DNA of 64,000 nt from Ectocarpus siliculosus. Its lineage: Eukaryota; Sar; Phaeophyceae; Ectocarpales; Ectocarpaceae. Below the pieces are notes generated by a model. It was not told where the DNA came from. It made no database searches and saw only the letters and a list, made by a program, of their open reading frames with translations. Numbering within the stretch: the first letter of the stretch is position 1; every line of letters begins with the position of its first letter. Positions 35,338 through 50,300 of the stretch are shown here, one piece after another. Location: assembly GCA_000310025.1 (NCBI GenBank), contig FN649739.1, positions 2,827,081 to 2,891,080 of the forward strand, read 5' to 3'. The translations under genes and the position numbers were made by a program.

Positions 35338-38300
35338 TCACAACGGGGTGGAGGCAGACTCGTTGCTCTCCAGCGAGACCAAGTCAGTGTCCACCTTTGC
35401 AGTGTTTTCTTCTATAAGGGCGAGCAAGGAGGCCATCGCCCTGTGCGCTGCGTTTGCCTGGCTTGGCGACCCACTCGACCCCTCACTTGACCTAAACCGC
35501 GGTTTGGCGCTTCCTGTGCTTTTGCTGCTGATGTCGGCATCGTTGTCGACACAACAAGAGTTATCCAGTGATTGAAGCTGACGTTTGCAGCGATCTGTGC
35601 CGAGTTCGATCCCGCTTTCGTCGGAGCTTCGTTTTCGCTTCGTCTGCGATTGTTCGGCCTGTTCATAGTCAACGCCACTGCCTCCGCTCCCTCGGCGGCT
35701 GGTGGAGCGTCTACCCCCTTCATGTGTCGAAGGTTGGTTCTGATCCCGCTTTGCTTCATCGTCGCTCCGCAGGGACGGGCCGTCGGACTTCGTGCGGGTG
35801 GATAACGGCCTCAGGATGGCTATGGCATCCTCGAGCTCCTCCAGACGCTTGAAGAGAGATTTGAGTTGCCTGATGTGTGAATAATATGGTAGTCGGGAGC
35901 GATGGGTCTACAAGTTTGGTAGAGGAATGCTCGTCTTGCACTAATCGAATGAGCTGCGACGAGGGTGAAGATTCCTTCGGTGAGTCGGTGAGTTCGTCCA
36001 ACCGCCTGGAAAATATAGCGGGTACTTGTGAAACAGGAGGCACAAGTTTAGATTTGTTGTCGACATTGGATGGCAGGCGCTCGGGAAAATAATGCTCACC
36101 CCGGGGTCGACCGGACAAAACATTGCGCTGATCAAGAAGATAGTGGACTGTTAGGCTGTCGATCTCTCCAAGATTGGGTGAAAGACATTTTGTCCCGAGT
36201 AGGCGAAACAACAAAAACAATGTCGAACGACTCATTGATGTAGTTTTGGGAACAGTATACAATATCAAGGACAATTGCCAGCATTTGGATCAAAATATGC
36301 AAATGTGAGCTCTCACGTTCCAACAGTTGTTTGTCGAGCCCTGGTGTTCTCTTGTTGCCGGGAGCACTCCTGAAATTCTCTCTCGAGCGCGTCCATCTTT
36401 CCCATGTTGTAGCTCGCGTATTTCGACAAGATGGACTGTTGAAGTTGATTCAGGCGCGCGCACAAGGCAGCACGTATGAATGGTACGTATCGCCAGCAAC
36501 GCTTTTTTCCGTGAAGTCGTCCGGTCTTCATCAGCGACAGATTGTCCACTACAGTCAGGCAAAAAGGTGTACGTGTTTGCTACATGTAAAGTCGTCAATA
36601 GATTTTCCCGCGAAGCACTCCTTTCTTGAGCGTCTTTCGTCGGCGCCGGTACGGCACAATGTTGGTCCGGTACGAAGGACACAGTGCTCGCCCGGACAAC
36701 TGATCGATAAGCCTGTGATCTGTGAATGAATACCCTGCGCGACTCATCAACACCTGTGATGAATTACCAGGCCGAGAAACCTCGACCCCATGTGGGCCTG
36801 TCAGACATACGATATGCAAGGTTCATTCAGTAGACCTCGTGAGTTCATGGTGGAAAAAGCGCGCGTTTGCACTCTTGGAAGCCACCTTGCTTTACTCAAG
36901 GGCGGTTCTAGATGTACAATAGTCTAGATGAATGCCTCTCGTGGGGGGTATAACTGTGTAATAGCACGAATGAGCACACCGATCCGGGCCCAATCACCTG
37001 TATCCGCACGAGATACACTCGGCTCTCCTCCACCTGCACCTTAGCGCTTTCGATGTTGTTGACGCACTGCTTCTCCTTGGCCGATAGGCTGATTGTCAAG
37101 GCGCGCTACAAAGAGACAAGACATGAGCATTCAAAGCCGAAAGCCGTAGGTTGTTTAGCTGGTGTCCATTGCCAAGGGAGTTGCGGTACAGAGCTACCTT
37201 ATGACCAGGATTCCAACGCAATATCACTACAGCCCCGTTTCTCTGTGGTCAACAAACTACTGTAGATTGTCGAAACCATATGTAGGCGTGGTTCAGCGAG
37301 CTCCACAACGCCCCTGAACGATGCCCCCTTGGTTCATGAAGGCCATTTCAAACGATGCAACGGTGGGCACATTAGAGCCTGACCATGCACAGCGGCATAA
37401 CGTGATGACCACCCACCTTGGCATCAATGTCTCTTCGAAGCGTGTCTGGGGTTACCTCCTCCTCCTTGTCCTTGGGCGTTTGTTGCCGGAGAAAAACACG
37501 AAGCAAAGCATTGCGGAGGTGTACACAGACAGAAGAAGTCCAAAGCGATCGCCCGCCTTATACGAAATGTGATGCAACCACCGACGTCGTACTGCACACC
37601 GTTGAAGTATGGTTCGACTATTGATACCATTGGTATTTCTGTAAGGTTCTTCGTTCGAACCTCGCCGAAAACGGAGAATGGAACGTATGGCGTACGTCTT
37701 CTCAACCCAATGGTGCTGAGGAGAAGAACATGATCTACATAGTGTTGCTGGCAATTACAGGCCATGATGCCGCGCCGAGATCGATTTCATCCGTGTCCGG
37801 CACACGTTGCCTTCGTCCTGTGTGCCTCGATGGCACTTTATTACTGAGCAGCGAGGGTATGACGGTGGCTAAGTCATACACTTTTCTTCCGACGAATTGC
37901 TGAAGAACCGCACCTTCTTCCTTTTGGCACGCTCCGATGCAGTCGGTATCTCCCGGTTGTCCCAATTAGCAAGCAAATGTTCCATCTCGGCTGTCTATGA
38001 TATCAAGAGGGAGGACAATGTTGAAGCACGCTTTAGCTTGCCAAATAACAATGACCAACGGCGAAAAATTGTATGCCTTTCGATTATATCGTGAAGCACG
38101 CGATGGCACTCGATTCGTATCAGGTGGTATTGTTTCCGAAGGTAGACTCTCCATTCACAGCATAGCATAGACCAAAAAGCTGGAGGGCTGCATATTCTTA
38201 GTACATAGAACCTTCGTTCCGCTGGTTTGCGGTATCGTTCACCGGAAAGCCAGGTTGTTGCTAGAGCTCAACCCTCTACCAATCAGTGCATCTGTGGTCG

Positions 38301-41300
38301 GAGACTCACTCGTGGTGTTAACGCCTGTGGTTCCTCGAGCCCTGCAAAGGTCCACGTTCCGAACTACGACTTCATATGTGCAATCATTGCTCAGCCGTCT
38401 GAAAGCACACCTGTTCCGCAACGATTGTTCGCTTCTTCACGATGGCTCGGATCTTCCCTTGCGCTTGCTGGATTTTGTTCTGCCATCTGGTTGGAGTCGT
38501 ATGAGAGTTGCCCCGGTGAGTTGATGGCAGTAAAGCACGATATCCCAAAAGCTTGCATGGGATCCTCGGATTTTCTCAACGAACTACTCAGCTGTGGAGC
38601 CCCGTCCAGTAGATCGTTGCTGGTGCCGTTCAGGTTTGGATGGGTAGTGCGCATGAACACCCACACAGCAAACAGACGGTGATGTGGCAAATGATTGTCT
38701 TTTTTTGTAACCTTGCCCATATGTCTCAGTCACATGTTTTGGATTGCATGGAAGACATCCAAGGCCAAGGTTACTCTCGAGAGCATACCTCACTGTAGTA
38801 TCCAAGTGTGTGAAAACGTTACACGCATCCCGCATAAGGATGCGCAAGAGACAGCGGGGGGTGAGATCCCCCCCTTGTCACATCCAGGGAGACAGAGTTC
38901 TGGACAAGGGCGTCACCACAGAGATGCCTTGCGTGGGACGCGATATTCGCACTCGTACATACGACGGAACACCCTTCAGGATTCATTTCTCTCACTTCCC
39001 CTTGCCTTTCCATGTCCTCTCGAAACCGTGTTTCGCTCTTCCTTGTCTCCATGGCGACGTCGCGGACAGTCGTGCCGACCTCGTGCTCCCTGCTGTTGAG
39101 CTGGAGACGGAGGAAGAGGAAACGAGGAGCGAGAGGGGAGACAAGCACGGAGTCGAGGAAAGACAGGTCGAGACGTAGTCTACCGCGGTTCCAAGACAGC
39201 ATACGCAGCCGTCGAGCGGACCACCATAACTTGAAAGGCAAAAGACGATACGCAAAAAAACACGTGGTGCTCAAGACAGGAGGCAAGGGGGTTGTCGGAC
39301 TGGATTCGTCCAGACAACACACAACCGAGTTTCAGAATATGGAATGAACCGAGGCGCGGCGAGAAACCTTAACATTTGGAAACTTAGTCTCCTTCGATTT
39401 CTTTGGGACTGCGGCTCAGGCCTGGCAGCTCAAAGGACTGTTGCAGTTCTTCATGGTGCACTCGGCAAAGATCAGACATTGATGGTGGGAGTGGGAGGAA
39501 TCATTTCTTGTTCCCTTGTCCTGCTGCCGTGTCCAAGCGTCAAAAGCTTGCCAAAAGCGCCCCTCAACCAGCCCCATACACGGCCAACTTCGCTTTCCTA
39601 GGCCCTTGAAAATTGCACCATTTCAAATTTGGTGCCACAGATGGGCGCTATGCGGGCGCGGAAATTTAGTTCTCCATTGATGCTTTCACCATGACGCCTT
39701 CCGGTTGTTTGGACGATTACCCACGGAATGCGTTGGGCGCATCAGTTCGGAAACTCAGCGATTGGGGCAATGGTTGGTATGGCCAGGGCATCACGCGAAG
39801 AAATCAAAACATGGAGTAGGTCAACATATCCTGATAGATGTCCGCCTGGCCTGTTTAAGTTTTCCCGTGGTGGCACACATGTCTATTTAGCGCAATACGT
39901 ACATGTTTCATTTTCTCTGACTTGGATGCAAGTCGATCCGATAGCTCCTTCGCTTGTGCGGTTAGCATCGCTCTTGATGTCGGGACAAAGGGGAAGAACA
40001 AGAGACAAAGAGTGACGAAAGAAACGGTCGTACGTTGCGGACAAGGTCGTTCATGAATGGCCTCTTAATAGTAAGAGAGGGGCAACCGCACTCCCAAGAA
40101 TCAAATTCTAAGGCCGGGACGTTTGGTTTGTTTGCAGCATTCGTGAAGCACGCGTTGCGGCTCTCTGAACGATTGTACAAAGTCCACGTTGAGATTGTCT
40201 TGCTACAAGCACACTTGAGGAAACCCTTCGCACGGCGCCGGGAACCAGGTAGAAGGCGTGGCGCAGCATGATATCGCCAAAGCACTGTACCAAGCCGTAG
40301 ACTACGAAGTAGTTGTCGAACTACTTTGCTGTCTAGAGCCAAGCTTAGCAGTACCTTCCAGATTCGGATTCGAGCGGACTTACCCCTTTTCGCGCAGTTT
40401 TCGCCTTTGCTCCCGCATGAGGGCCAGGACGCGCTCCCCTCCCCGGCCCCACCACCAGCGCGGCACCCTGGACATGACGCCTCTACTGACGCTTGTCCTC
40501 CTAGCTTGGGCCAGCCTTGTGCCGAAATCGCCGCCCGGTTCGTCCGTGACGCTTTCCCTCTTCCAAGCCGCAAGCGTTAGATGAGCACGTCGCAGCACCT
40601 TTCCAGTTTCGTGGTGTTAGTGCCGAGTCGAGACGGTAGGACGACTTCGATTCGGTACCATATTGATGTGGGGAGAAGTTGATATTGCTACCCTAAATCA
40701 AAAACACAATCAATACACAACCACGTTCAACAGGACACACGCCCGTGTGGCAGGGTGGCATTTTCCGCCGTAGCCCCATCGAATTACAAACACCCGATGG
40801 AGTCGCGTGTTCGTCTTCATTTCGTCTTGTGTTTGTCATGTAGCCTCATCCAACCTACCCTGGAGAATGTAACCATGGCGCTGCCACCCGACCAGGGTAA
40901 GACGGGCTGCCCTCAACATGAGCAAACCATGTTTTGTGATTAGTCTTGTCCGCACCTCGATGTCGACGGTACCTCGTAGTGCCACGCTGGCGGCATGGTA
41001 TCGCTTCGAAGAGGACGTCGGTAAAACGTCGATCGTGAGCTCCCCAGCCGCGGCTCGGTCCTCTTGTTGGTTCTGGACTCCTTCTCCTGCCATCCCCCCA
41101 ACGACTATCCCGAGGCCCGAGTCGGGCTCTTCGTGAACCAAGTCACCGTAGCGGTGGCCCCCCGTTGCCGTGGAACTCGAAGACGGGCCCAGAGATGAAG
41201 AGCCATCCGCCGATGCTGTCGGTGTCGTCGTTGCTGTGTGGTGCGTTCGACCTGAGAGGGTGCGCTTGTTTCGCCTTCTCTTGCCACTCTTTGAGGACGC

Positions 41301-44300
41301 CGTGCTGTGGGCATCTTGCTGCCCGTGCTGCTGCATTGGTAAGCCGGCAAACGAATTGCTATAAGCTTCAATTCCGACGAGTAACGAACAAGCGGGATAG
41401 GTTGGTTTTCGGTGCTGGGGGAAGCACGATCCCATCTCCCCTCGGTCCGAGAACGCACGTGGGGTAGACAAACTTCACCTTGCTCGCTTCCATCGCCCGT
41501 TGCAACCCGACCCAGTTCCCCCTTTCTATGAGGCCGTTGTCCCTCGCCGTCCTTCGGTCCATCACCCGCTTCCGCTCTTCTAGCACCGAACTGAGCGCCA
41601 TGAAACAGCCGTGCACTTCTGTCATGGTGAAGGCGTCTGTGCCACTGTTTTCGTCATTGGTTCCCGCGAGGGGTGACCGGCCGAGGTTCCCACGCAAAAC
41701 GGGTGGACGAGAGGCGGGGACAAGAAAATGCGAACGTGGAAAACGTTATTGCAAAGGGGCGTTGTTTGCTGGTTTTGATGGAAAATTCTTTCGTAGGGTC
41801 GAAAGACTACAAAGTCTCATTATTGTACACGCAAAACACGGTCATATTTTTGTGTGAGAACAAGCCAAACGTGCGTCGCTCCTCTTTTTGGTTCGATTGG
41901 GAACGTATGCGTACGAGGTTGGACGGCATTGAGGACGCCAGTATGAACAAATAACACAACCACGCCGAATTTCACCGTGCAACCATTGAACGCGATTTGA
42001 CATACCTAGTGTTTCCCCCACGCCCTAGCATCCCTCCTCCCCCTCCGACACTCATCACCATGGGGTTCAACTTCCCGCCACCACCCACGCCTCCCCTGGC
42101 CACACCCCTGCTCCCTCCCGGGGACGCGCCCGAGCTGCGACTGTCGACACCCGCATCACGAACGATTGCCAACACCTTCTTCGCGGTGTTCTTCTCTGCA
42201 GTAACGCCGGCGTGAGCAGCAGTGTCGACAACGCTCGTTTGAGCGGTTGTGCCACGAGGTGAGAGCATGTTCGCTCGTATGAGTTCTTCTCGGAAAGACC
42301 GGAACCAGCCGGCGGCGTTGGCCCTGTAGACCGAGAACGCCTTCCGGTGGTCGGCCGCGGTCCGCTCCTTCCCCGTGCGCTGGTTGCTCGTCGCGTGGTT
42401 ATCCCCTCTGCTGACGCCGATGCTGTCGGACAAGAGGTAGGGCGGATAATAAAATATCATATTATTGTGACAGAGCCAATGGAAGAGGCACGTTCGAGGG
42501 AGCAGTAGAGGAATATGGTGTTTGAAAGAGAGCAGACAGACAGAATAGAGAGGTAGATGATACAGCGGTAGATGAAATAGCAAGTAGATGTTGGTAGCGT
42601 GAGAAGATATGTTTGCCTGGCGGGTGGCGCATGAGAGTCAACCGCGTGACGAAACATTAACATTTCCTGGTGGGGAGTCGTTCCTTTCGAATGATCTCCT
42701 CCGCCTATCCACGCCGGATCCTTATATGCGCGTCTGTTCGAGAACGTCTTCTAGAGAACTCGTTCCTCCACAAAAATGAACTTCACACGTGCAAGCCCTT
42801 TTAATTGAGGTCCAGCGTTTGGAATCCGAGAATCCATATGGGGGTAGAAAGTGTGCCTCAGGCGAAAGGCTTCGACTGCTCTCGCCTAGACGCCCACACG
42901 AAAGATTTCCAGTAGCCGCGAAGGACATCCTCTTCTCACTCGAGGAATCGGACCAGGAACACGCACAAAAGCGTTACCAGTAACGGCAACCGCAACAGCA
43001 ACAGACCTTCGTTTGGTTTTGCCCCAACTGGCGCTGCTGCTCCCTGCTGATTTTTCCTTCGCGGCAGCTCGGAGCGTGATCACTTTGTCCAAATCATGAA
43101 AGAGGTCTCGGACGTGTTGCGCACTGAAAAAGTGGCAGGAGGCAATCACGTGGCACCGTGTATATTGAGAGAGAGTACAAGGCACTCAGTACCGTATCCG
43201 TCCGGTATTCACCGTAAGGTCGAAATCAATTTAAGGCAGTGGGTTCCACAATGGAGCGCAATTTCAAGTTCTGTACAATAGATACCCTCAAACCAACGCT
43301 GAACGATATTGACCGCTGTATTTCATTACTCGATTAGCAGCGAATCGGTAATGGGGCAGCTTCCGCCTACCGCTTACCTGCCTCCCCACCCACCCCCACT
43401 TCCTCCTCCCCCTGAACTCCCCCCCGGTGCTCCTGTACCCCCACTGTGCAGGACGTGCTCACGGTCCACAATGGTCTTGGTGGCCTCCAGGTTCTCCATT
43501 TTCATCCGAATCAGCTCCTTTTCTCTTTCATCTAGCCCGGTTGCGCCAGCAGCTCCTGTACTGGCGTTGGTAGTACCAAAGCTGTTGCCTGCAGCTGCAC
43601 GTGTGGTTCCAATGCATACACACACACCGGGGATAGACTAATCCCGTTCACCAAGATCATGTCGTCGCTGGCGAATACAGGTGGCTGATTGGCAGGGCAC
43701 TTGACACCTCGAAGGTTGGTGAGTGAAAATGATGAACAGGAAGATTTTCCACCTAGAAAAATCGTGCTTACGTCCGTCATCGCGATAAAATCAAAGAACA
43801 CCATCTGCTGCAAGTTGTGGATGACTCCATGCAAGAGGAAAACACAAAGCTCTACAACACCACGGCATCAGAACAAAAAAAAAGGAACTTGTCCCGCATT
43901 CGTTTCGTCTCGTGCCACCCCCGCCCAGCGCACGACGGTACTTAGCATGTTGCACAAAGACAAACCTACTACAAGAGGATATAGCTTGTGGAGGGAGTAA
44001 CCACTCTACTTACCCATCCCTGGAGGCGGAGAAGAGCGACCGCCCTTTTGCTGCTGTTGCTTCGTTTGGTGAGTAGCCTCGGAGGAATCGTCCTCGGCAC
44101 GCGTGTCTTCCGCACGCAAGGCGGCACTCAGCTTGTCCAACCTGGCCACCACGGCGGCGCGGACGACGTACCTCCACAAACCTGTGGCGCCGCAGCCGTG
44201 CCGTTCGCTCGTCAAGATCTATCTCGCCGACACCAAGGGTGCGAGAAGGAAGAAGGGCCGAAGATAGCAGCAGAGTCAGTCACGTGTCGTTTTCGTGCCT

Positions 44301-47300
44301 CGCTCTTGGTTGATCATGATGTTGGTGGTGGTGGTTCGTATTTTCAAATCCCAATCAAGAAGCACCGCATGCGTTTCAGGGGGGTCCAAGGCCTTACTCA
44401 GATAAAATGGAAAAGAAGGTGTCGGTGCTGGGTTGAGATGATTTCCAAACCTGTCGGGAGAAAGCCATGCAGAATTACCCCCACACACATTGCAAACGGA
44501 TGTTATCACATGAGGCAAAGACTAGTGTGGCGACGTTGGCATCGCCTTAACGCGTCCCCCCTTGACGCCAAGACCGGCCCAAATACCAAGCCAAGCGGGA
44601 TGTCGAGCTATGGTGCTGGTGTATCAGACGGATGTCGCGGCTGTCCACAGCACTCGCCAAGTTGGACGCAAAAAACTATTGAGGGACGTGATCGAATAGC
44701 GACCAGAACAACACAGTAGGCGGGTGATTCAGACACGGAAGGCCGTCTGATCCTTCTTCAATACTGATACCTACTAGACCGGGCAACCGAGGATGCCCTG
44801 ACGCAGGGTGAGAGGGACCGCGGTTCCTCTCCGTGGAGCTCAAAACGCGCAAGGCCGAATTCTTGCAATAGCGACACGCACACAGTCACCGCCTCCGCCG
44901 CCGTGATCCATAAAAACAACAAGATTAGACAACAAGCATCACCTGTTGCCCCCAGCGGAGTTCTTGCGGAGAAAACTTGTGCGGTTGTAGTCGATTCGCA
45001 TGCTCGCTCAGTACAGCTGCAATTTGGGGGCTGCGGACGGGGATATTTGACGTTGTAGAGGGGCTATGTAGGTGCGAGCTGGTGCGGAAAGACACGTATG
45101 GGGTCAATTACTTTGACTCGTGTTGTCCAAACGGGTTTTCGAAACATGTTTCAGCATGGCATGAAAACAATTCCACGCGCTGGAAAGTGGTCGAACTGTA
45201 CGTGAAACAAGGATTTCCATTGGGATACACCACACGGTAACTCAAAAACGACACACTTTGGCGCATTATGCAATAGAGACGATATCATCCACTACAGCAT
45301 CGTACAACCGCTGTTGTACGGTACATGTGTGTACGTGCCATACAATTATACCTGGTGCAGACTTGAAGAGGCGTTTTCCCGGCGGCATCGAGTGCGCCCA
45401 CGGAAGCTCCGGCGTGTAGGAGGGCGACGACAATCGAGGTGTAGTCGCCACTGAAGTGTCCGGCCGCCGCGTGCAGGGGGGTGGTTCCCCTCATCTGGCA
45501 CCAAGCAGATGGAGACCCACGCCTTTTAGTCGAGCTAGATAGGTCGCACACAATCACCCCTACAAGAGAAACAGGCTCGTTGACAGAACGAAACATTCAC
45601 TATTCAGCCCGCCTGTCCCACCCGTTCTTCAAGTGTCTCTTGTGAAGGGAGGGTGACTCAGTGCCGAGATTACCGATTATAAAGTTCTGTATTTCCAGAT
45701 AGCTTTGACTGGAAAATGCGCAGAATCGGTGAGCCACGGAACCGAGTTCAAAATGCTCCCCGCTCGCCAACCCACTTGCGTAACATCGAAACAATGACCC
45801 GCGAACTCGTCGAATAATGCGTCTGGACCGAAAGTCCATTCACCTGGAAGGTTCCGTCGGACTGGGCGATCAGTGCTGGTGGGGGTAGGTCCAAGATTCG
45901 GCCGACCCCCAAGATTCCACTCCCGGATTCACCACCATTTCTATCTGCTTGGCGTTGGAAAATCGTAGCACGAGTCTGAGGTTTGTTTCTGCACTAAAGC
46001 AATGGCACGAGAGCAACCACGTTCGGGATCACTAGCCCGGAACACGAATGATCGCGGGCGTTAAGTTCTTGGAGTTGATATGGGGTACGCTTTGGAACCG
46101 CGTTAGAGAGACATGGTAACGAAATCACCTAGCCTCAGAGAGGTGTGCATGCCTTCTCATTCCCCCCAAAAAACGAAAATACAACAACCGGCAGTGAATA
46201 GCCGCTTCGTCAGCACCTTCAATGATTGTTCATACACTCCCCCCTCAAACTCTTGGGCCGCATCGAAAATTCATTTTCGCATCATGGCTAGTGGTTGCTG
46301 GCACATCATGTGTCAGCGCCGCAAAGACCTCGCCGTTTGTGGCCCCTCTAACGTACTATAGAGCAAGCACGGTCGTCGATGAGAAGCAATCTTCTTTCTA
46401 CAAGCCTCAATCCACTTCGATCACCACAAACAGTTGACATTTAGACCTGTAGACTAGACCTATTTTGGAATCAGCGAGTTACCTTGTTTGGTGATGCCCC
46501 TTGACCGCTTCGAGACACCACCATCGCTGAGAGGAGCACTCTCGGGGGGCACATACACGCAGTTTACCTGGGCTCCTCGGTGCAACAGCTGCCGTAGTCG
46601 CCATCGAAGAAGAGCAAAAAACATTTGGTAAGTGATTTGTCGGTATTCAAGGTAAACCAACGTGAAAGAGAGGGGGGAGCTAAGGTCAACGGAGCGCCTC
46701 AACCACGAAGATCCTGGCCACCTGTGAACTGACGGGAGACCTGACGAGCATCGAACGTCCGACGAATTCTCTGATGTTCATTGTCATAGGCCGTTCACCG
46801 CCGCATCTGACGATTTGCCACCACCCTGGGCAATGAATACATACGATACGGGCAACATTTTGAAGCCACCCTGGACACACCGAAACAATGCTTGGCGAGC
46901 GCAGGCGCTAGACCCATGTCAGAATCGTACATTGTCAGTGACAAACCACCCGGTATCATGAAAGAGGTATTAAATTCCAACTGCAGTTGGCTACACGCAT
47001 TAATCTATTTATAACGAACTCCGTCCATTTGCTGCTATTTAGAACCATCTCACATCCATGACCTCCGCCTCGTCGCAGTCATCCACAGCGACGAAAAGAG
47101 CAGGCGCCAAGGTTCGCCAGTCTACGGCGGCGGGCCCCTGAACCAGCAGGAAGACGCCGGAAAATGAAGACGGGAAGAACACCGTAAGGACAAGGGCGAG
47201 TAGCATGCTTCATTACGGACACGGCACGATGATTGCTGAGGTGCCGATTGGAAAAAGTCTGACCAGACGGGGAACTACAGAATCGGCCAACCGTGGTGTA

Positions 47301-50300
47301 GTGCCTGAATGCTTGACACGAGAAATCAAGTAGCCCCGAGGTGTTTTCCCTTCGTGTCTTCGCATGTTGTACGGTATGTGACACCTAAATTGTTTTTGAC
47401 CCAAACAGGCAGATGCTCTAGGGTAAACGAACCAAGAAGAGGTGGAGAGGTTTTAGGCAATCAATCCCGGGGTTGGCGCTAGCCGTACGCCTCGATTTCC
47501 TTCACCTACGGAGTATACGGCCTAGGAGCTCAACCAAGGAAGGGTCTTTGATTGAGTTGTACGGGAAACTACTGTAAATGCCTTGGGTGTCACCAGCCAT
47601 GCTATGTAGACGAAATTCTGTGTTGTGTTTTTTCACATTGCACATTGCGCCGGAGTCGTTCGAAACGCACAAGGGTATCGTCTGGGAATGACTGTGCACC
47701 TCGTATCTGGAGCTAATCTTAACCTCATCAACACACGTTTACCTCCGAAACACCATGTCGCGATAGTCGTCCACGCACGCCCCCCCCGCCTGCGCCGCTC
47801 TTAGGAAGTTCCATCCGCGACTCCCCGCCTCTGGAGGGGTCCTCCTCGCTCGTACCGAGTCCACTCAGCACTGCTGCTGATGATGAATCCCTGATAGGTC
47901 TCTCGGCGGAGTCTTGGCCCAGAAGCCACCACGCCGTGTTCTGCTGCATCACCGAATGATCCACCAGGTCCTTGTGCAGCTACAAGATACCAAGCGGGAA
48001 ACGCGTTGCAGAATTAGACAAGCGTATGCATACAAGAAAACGTTTAACAAATCCTAGAGCTCCGAGGACTCGCGGTGATACGACGCACCCCTCCTTGATG
48101 GAGCTGAAGCAATCATCTGAAAGTTTTGTTGTTGTCGCGGACACTTTGGCGAGCAAGGATAAGTCGTGCCAACGTAGAGGCCAGGCCACGCTCGCTCGCA
48201 GCTTAATGCGCTGCTTTTATGTGGGGTTTCGCACTGCGTCACGGACCGTTTCGCGGACAGTGTCGTCGTGACGAAAACACAAATAGAGCACACGATGCGG
48301 TAAGTGGTAACGGGATGCACTCAAATGCTCGTGCAGAACTTCTTAAGCACGACCACCAGAGCTCCCCGTAAAGACGGTCTTACCCCGCTTGTACTGTAGC
48401 TCATGGCCAGACTCAGTTTGCAAAAAAGGTCGCCCCCCACACACCTGCTCCATCGGGATCACTCCCTGGTCCACGTAATTCTTTAACAACCGGTCCCATG
48501 TGCTGAACGGCAGAGCCGCCGAAAGCGTGAGCGACGCAGCATCTGGCCTGTACCTCCTCCCTGTGGCATACGACCAAGCTCTGAAAACCGACTGCCTCGC
48601 ATGGAAGGCCTCTGCCTTAGTGTGCTCATACAAAAGCCACTTCCACCTTCGGCGTCTGACGGTGTACCTGCGTGATATATATTGCCAGGCAGAGAGAAAG
48701 TAAATCAGTCGACCAATGTTTTCAGTCTTACCGCCTTCTTCTGCCGAGACCTACCGCGAATGCGAATTGTCTCCGGTCAGTCAGCGTTGTTCCCTGCACT
48801 CTTGCTCTACGAGGGGTGTGTTGGCGAAGTCGCGTGATTTCGAAGAGTTACGAATACATCTCGTACAGATGAGGTCCGCAGGTATGAATGTGCAACCTTC
48901 AGTTCAAAACCTTGAGGAATTCATATAGAGCGTAGTCAACTGTTGAGTTGTGGTTGATGGTCCAGGTACAGATTTTCGTGACAACGTGAATCTAGTCCAA
49001 TTTTGACCTCATTTATCATCGATATATTGGCCTTGGAAAAGTTTCACGGTTGGAAGACACGCACGAAGGACCCGGAAAGGATAGAGTTTATGAGCTCACT
49101 GTCTTTACTTACTGCTTCCACGCCTGCCAGGCCAGCAGCGAAAACAATTGCGTGATCTGCCCTGTCGCGACGTAGCCCAGCGCCATTGCCCCGAAGAACT
49201 TCGTGGTGAGAAGTAGCTTGGACACGGTGAAGGATGACAATATCTGTCACCAGAGAGGAATAGACAAGGTGCACACATGCCTGTTGTTATTGTTATTGTT
49301 ATGGTTATCCTCATTCATATGTTCCACACCATTTTGTTGTTGTCCGCGTTAGTGGTGCTGTCCGTGGTGATCGTTAAGGTTTCGCATTGATTTGTCAAAA
49401 AAGGTTGAATACCGCTTAAAAGATCGCTAGGGTTTGCCCAAGTGTTTTCGAGGGTTTGGACACTATCGCGACCTCCTGTTGCATAGAGCGATGACAAGCA
49501 GCTGAGTGCAGTGACCGTTTCTGGGGAAACAACCATTTATTCGTTCGACCACTTCCCCCCAACAACGTCCCAGGTGGTTTCGTGAAGTTTACTTGGGTTC
49601 ACTGCTGCACTCATCGTTTCGCTAAGATCAATCGGAATTGTTCAGAATACCGAGTCTCACTTCCCAAACACCGGAATTGCTTTCAAAGGGCCTAATCATC
49701 ACCACGAGTAACATTCCTCTGTACCTTTCCATCCCTAGCGTACGCCGTGACATCGCTCATCACAGAGCCGGTCCGGAGCAGCCTTATGTGTTCCACCTGA
49801 ACGAAGGAAGGAGTGTCGAAATGAGGTCATTTGCCGAACGTGTGAGCGACAGCAATAATGAACATGTAGCATCAACAACGCCACAAGGCACCTGCAAGAA
49901 GCGTGCAAGACTCACGGTTTTCTTCTTGAGCATCTTCGATATTTTCCTGCTAGACGTAAAGCGTTTCCACCCTTGCCAGCACCGGGTTGTCCGCCGTAGC
50001 ATGCTGCCTCGGTCACGGCACACACTCGCCCACGCCGCGAAAACCTTGGTCACCTTGTGCACGTCGTGGTGCTGCTCCAATTCAGTCCGTTCCATTCCGT
50101 CGATTCGATTCAAACAGAACGGCGAAAGACGCAAAGAGAAATGCGCGCCAGCGGAACACAAGTGTGAATATATATGAACGACAACGTACACGCAACTATG
50201 GCTTCATGTAGACCACATCGGGCACCGCAGTGTTCCCACAGTTAACTGTCGAAATTTCAGGTACTGCGTGCAAAGCACAAGCTTGGGCAACGCCGTACCA

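Noticed and set aside
36100-36127. 28-nt micro-exon between the last two exons of the 31-exon gene
   Set aside because: It has acceptor and donor, but exons 36435-36317 and 35869-35338 already join directly in phase 2 with strong sites; including it breaks the frame.
35756-36274. 172-codon minus-strand frame overlapping the last exon of the 31-exon gene
   Set aside because: The alternative frame through 35869-35338 is longer, coiled-coil-like and phase-matched; this frame includes intron sequence.
38744-39178. 144-codon plus-strand frame
   Set aside because: It is antisense to exon 39089-38996 and lacks splice or domain support.
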